A program made the position numbers and the translations under genes. This document shows, in pieces, positions 61,286 through 64,000 of a stretch of DNA of 64,000 bases (the stretch's first letter is position 1; every line of letters begins with the position of its first letter). Below the pieces are notes generated by a model. That model saw only the letters and a program-made list of their open reading frames with translations. It searched no databases and had not been told where the DNA came from. Origin of the DNA: SLLG01 sp964403935 (lineage in GTDB: Bacteria; Verrucomicrobiota; Verrucomicrobiia; Opitutales; Oceanipulchritudinaceae); contig CAYOIB010000005.1 of the NCBI GenBank assembly GCA_964403935.1, forward strand, positions 1 through 64,000, given 5' to 3'.

Positions 61286-63159
61286 GGTTCAGACACAGGT
61301 TCGACACGAAGGCGGATAATCCGGTATCCCGAACTGGGCACAGGCGTGGTATCCGTCACGGAAACGGCCTCCGGGAGACCGGGTTCAAGAATAGCGAGCG
61401 TCTCCCATGTGGGGTAAGCCGAGGTTGCCTCAACGACATAGCGGACATCATCCGCATACGGACGCCTGTGGAAACCGAGGCGATTGTATTGCTGTCCGTT
61501 TTCAACAACGACGGAACGGTCTGGCAGGCGGTTCAAATCCGGATCGGTGGCCGACATGCCCAACGCGTAACGCGTCAGGTTTTCCACGCCAATGCTGCCC
61601 GGGTCAGCCTCTGGTCCTGAGATTCCAGGATCATCAATCTCAGCGGGCGAGAATTCAGACACTTTCCAAAACTCGTAGCCACCGTCGCCCACGACGCCGA
61701 CCCGCAGGAAACGTCCGTCCCCGTCCACTTGCAGCGGGACAGCATCCTCAACCGTCACCCATTCCGGTGAGCCGGGCTCTACAACCGCAAGCGTCTCCCA
61801 ATCCTGCAGATCGCTGCTGCCACTGACGACATAACGGACATCGGGCGCATACTGGAGGCGGCGAAAAGTGATTTGAGCAAAGGTCATACCCTCTTCTTCC
61901 GTGACATCCAGAGCCCGCGCATCGGCGAGACTCGGGTGTTCATAATCCAGATCAAAGGCATAGCGCACAAACGCGGGCACTCCTGTGCTTCGGGGATCCG
62001 AGAGGAGCGCTTCGCGACGGCTTTCGCCGTCTTGCCCCACCCCGTGCAGCGAGGCCCAGTTTTCCCAATCGGTTGTCACCCGAAAGCTATTGCTTTCCCC
62101 CGAAGCTCCCGTTGCCGCATAGTGGGTTGCGAGGAAAAAATCACCCGTGTTCCCAATAAGGACGGGATGCGCCTCAAGGACGCCTCCCGAGAAGGTTGCG
62201 CCCGTGGCCCCTGCTTCGAGACGACCATCTGAAAAAAGGTCGACGCTCTCCTCGAAATCAGAAGCGATTTCACCGCTCGATGTCCGCGCGGTGATCCGGA
62301 CCATGAAGGGTCGCCCTGCAAGCTGATCCTCCACCGCATCAAAGACAAAATAAGCGATATCGACATCCGCCGTGAGCTCAAAAGTGCGCGTCGTCAAAGA
62401 GGCCACCGAAAACCCTCCATCCACCTCAAGTGAACCGGCCATAAGACGCGCCTCGTCCAGCCCTGGATAGTGCGATACTTCAAAGCTTAAGGGGCCTGAC
62501 GGCTGATAGGGCGCTCCGGTCGTCGCATCCACCAATCCACCGAGGGAAAATACCGCTTGATCGGCGGGACCCAACCCATCCCCCACGACAGCGAGTAAAG
62601 GGGCCGCCGTCCCCGGCACCGACATCACCGCGATCGATCCTGCTTCGGCCGCGTCCGGGAAAGTGAAGGCTGCCTTGCGATAGTCCACGACAAAACCCGT
62701 TTCCGGCAATGTCCGGACAACAACAGGACCACTTCCTGCCGGGTGCAAATTACCGCCGCCGTCGCGAACGCCTGCCTGCACATAATAGACCGTGTCCGGC
62801 TCAAGCCCTGTGATGCGTAGCAACATGAGACCGCGCGAACGGATCGATGCCTGGAAGGCCCGGTGATCAGCCCGACGCCCGGCATTCCAGTGGGGCTGCG
62901 GGGGCTCCGTCGATGGGAACGCCTCACGTCGGTATTCGGATGTCACCTCGACGCCGAGCCCGGGATCATCAAAAATAATGACCTCCGGTTCACCGATGAT
63001 GCCAGCGTCCCAGAAGAGTGTGAATTGCGAAGCCCCTACATTCACCGCGACCGGCTCCATCGCCCCAGCCAATAGAGGTAGCCCAAGGGCAAGCAGACCG
63101 TAAAGCGTTCTCATCATCGAATCCCTCAGTAAGGTACGGCGTATCTTCCTAATGATCAT
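61282..63159 (-). CDS. Secreted protein with two C-terminal verrucomicrobial-type repeat modules
   Basis: A 625-residue exported protein (signal segment LYGLLALGLPLLAGAME). The N-terminal ~110 residues look like a fibronectin type III fold (GASQFTLFWDAG ... GLEPDTVYYVQAGVRDGGG). A central ~280-residue unknown region follows. Near the end two related modules (about 396-495 and 525-620) share VRYAF/TRYAL, DVRYVV and W-ETLA-V/I-EPG with similar spacing; this module is typical of verrucomicrobial surface proteins. It has no PEP-CTERM tail. Both ends are coupled by ATGA overlaps, with the rhodanese-fold gene upstream and the PEP-CTERM gene downstream. Role unknown, perhaps at the surface. Confidence 0.8.
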   Translation of the reverse strand: MIIRKIRRTLLRDSMMRTLYGLLALGLPLLAGAMEPVAVNVGASQFTLFWDAGIIGEPEVIIFDDPGLGVEVTSEYRREAFPSTEPPQPHWNAGRRADHRAFQASIRSRGLMLLRITGLEPDTVYYVQAGVRDGGGNLHPAGSGPVVVRTLPETGFVVDYRKAAFTFPDAAEAGSIAVMSVPGTAAPLLAVVGDGLGPADQAVFSLGGLVDATTGAPYQPSGPLSFEVSHYPGLDEARLMAGSLEVDGGFSVASLTTRTFELTADVDIAYFVFDAVEDQLAGRPFMVRITARTSSGEIASDFEESVDLFSDGRLEAGATGATFSGGVLEAHPVLIGNTGDFFLATHYAATGASGESNSFRVTTDWENWASLHGVGQDGESRREALLSDPRSTGVPAFVRYAFDLDYEHPSLADARALDVTEEEGMTFAQITFRRLQYAPDVRYVVSGSSDLQDWETLAVVEPGSPEWVTVEDAVPLQVDGDGRFLRVGVVGDGGYEFWKVSEFSPAEIDDPGISGPEADPGSIGVENLTRYALGMSATDPDLNRLPDRSVVVENGQQYNRLGFHRRPYADDVRYVVEATSAYPTWETLAILEPGLPEAVSVTDTTPVPSSGYRIIRLRVEPVSEP

Positions 63160-64000
63160 CGTTCCGCCCCTCCATCAGTTGTGGGTTCGGTGCCAATACT
63201 CGGTGGCATACCGAGGCTTTCCCGCTCCAGTCCTGGCCTGCCCTGCCGTTTGAGAATTTCTTCCCCACCCGCGAGCAACACGACCCGTCGATTCCCTGCA
63301 GCCCGCAGTGAACGCACCAGGGCTTCGCCACTGCCATCTCCGTCATCGACAACAACAATCAATTCCTCTGCCGGATCCACCCCTTCAAGTGGCGAAGCCT
63401 GGGAAGAGCCCGCGATTTGAATGGTGCCGGGCTTCGCTGTCTCATTCCGAACGACCCGGGCACCCGGCAAGAGCGAACCCAGGTTTGTAAGGGCCGACTC
63501 CATGGTGCCACCCGCCAGGCCCACCGTCCCCGCTTCGGGCGGGGATTCGGCTGTTCGAAGGTCCATCACAATGACATCCTTCCCCTTCGTCGCGATCAGT
63601 CGGTGGTACGTTATGGCGGGGACATGATCGCGGGAAAATCCGGTTTCAGCGGTGCCTGGTTTCCCCGCTGATTCCCATGCTGCCAAACCACCCTTCAACC
63701 AGAAGACATCGGTCCTTCCGGTCGCCCGGATCTTTACGACGACAGCCTGGGCATCCGATCGCCCCATTCCATCATCGTATAGAACGAGGGCACGCGATGC
63801 CGGCACACGCGATGGGTTAAGAGCCCGCGCGGGAATGTTCATCGCTCCAGGAATGTGGTTTTGCTGATACTCCGCGCCTGGGCGGATATCGATCACTGCA
63901 AGGGGCTCCCCTGCCTTGAGTTGGGCATCCAATGCCTCCGGCGAAATCCCTTCCGCCATCAAGGCCGGACATAACGTTCCCACAAAGAGTCCCAAAACAA
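63156..64000 (-). CDS. Exported rhodanese-fold protein without catalytic cysteine (5' end may lie outside)
   Basis: At least ~281 residues, open to the right edge; the last possible start inside the window is a TTG at 63995, so the true start may lie outside. The N-terminal stretch LFVGTLCPALMAEG looks like the end of a signal peptide. Domain 1 (about 20-105) is rhodanese-like: VIDIRPGAEYQQNHIPGAMNIPA and VFWLKGGLAAWE. The active loop reads LVLYDDGMGRSDAQ, with Asp where the sulfur-carrying Cys should be. A second, weaker rhodanese-like half also has a Cys-free loop (VVDDGDGSGEAL). No Cys occurs in the mature sequence, so sulfur transfer is not expected. Coupled by ATGA with the next gene. 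Confidence 0.75.
   Translation of the reverse strand, partial: VLGLFVGTLCPALMAEGISPEALDAQLKAGEPLAVIDIRPGAEYQQNHIPGAMNIPARALNPSRVPASRALVLYDDGMGRSDAQAVVVKIRATGRTDVFWLKGGLAAWESAGKPGTAETGFSRDHVPAITYHRLIATKGKDVIVMDLRTAESPPEAGTVGLAGGTMESALTNLGSLLPGARVVRNETAKPGTIQIAGSSQASPLEGVDPAEELIVVVDDGDGSGEALVRSLRAAGNRRVVLLAGGEEILKRQGRPGLERESLGMPPSIGTEPTTDGGAER

Noticed and set aside
1..64000. CRISPR arrays, IS elements, phage integrases, tRNA or rRNA genes
   Set aside because: No regularly spaced repeats, transposase or integrase motifs, or cloverleaf structures were recognised by reading; a tRNAscan-SE and CRISPR finder run would be decisive.

Overview
The window reads as a chromosomal segment of a Verrucomicrobiota bacterium, most likely an Opitutae-type member. 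This is inferred from two PEP-CTERM proteins, a secreted protein with the repeated 'YALG...DVRYVV...WETLA' module common in that phylum, a hem gene set, moderately high GC and mostly weak Shine-Dalgarno sequences. No rRNA, tRNA, CRISPR array, insertion sequence, phage or plasmid gene was recognised. Gene density is high: several genes are coupled by 4-base ATGA overlaps, and most convergent gene pairs have almost no space between their stops.

Layout. 0-4 kb: end of thiC, a strong hairpin, then a minus-strand group of a FabZ-like dehydratase, a phytoene-desaturase/RetSat-like flavoenzyme and a dihydrodipicolinate-reductase-like dehydrogenase. 4-9.5 kb: a 59-residue DUF1328 membrane protein, a lipoprotein, a family B DNA polymerase, a ThuA-like protein and an SLC13-type transporter with TrkA-C domains. 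9.7-14.4 kb: a haem operon (hemF, hemE, hemN, protoporphyrinogen oxidase). 14.4-22 kb: dodecin, a secreted unknown, thyA-folA, gpsA, a small membrane protein, a YraN-type nuclease, a GAF-PilB/GspE ATPase and a family 4 uracil-DNA glycosylase. 22-25.8 kb: an MscS channel and a tight fabI-oleA-oleB cluster, that is, the first two named enzymes of long-chain olefin synthesis without oleC or oleD nearby.

26.2-32.2 kb holds one 1995-residue protein combining a transglutaminase-like domain, DUF4011, a split SF1 helicase, a Vsr/DUF559-like nuclease and a DUF3320-like tail; it is the best defence candidate in the window. 32-44 kb: YchJ, an M42 aminopeptidase, a PEP-CTERM protein, metG-menF-menD, prfC with a HAD phosphatase, ilvH-ilvC and a coiled-coil zinc-ribbon protein. 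44-50 kb: a DinG-like helicase and dnaE. 50.6-56 kb: an S9 peptidase coupled to a very large Sel1-repeat protein with a TonB-C-like end.

56-60.4 kb is a metal-handling locus on the minus strand: a two-domain, hephaestin/ceruloplasmin-like cupredoxin protein, a TonB-dependent receptor and a PepSY-TM protein, with a 15-base palindrome and spaced direct repeats at the receptor start. 60.5-64 kb holds three translationally coupled genes: a PEP-CTERM protein, a secreted repeat protein and an exported rhodanese-fold protein without catalytic cysteine, which runs off the end. The strongest leads for new biology are the 1995-residue helicase-nuclease, the fabI-oleA-oleB cluster, the ceruloplasmin-like metal locus and the exported inactive rhodanese operon.
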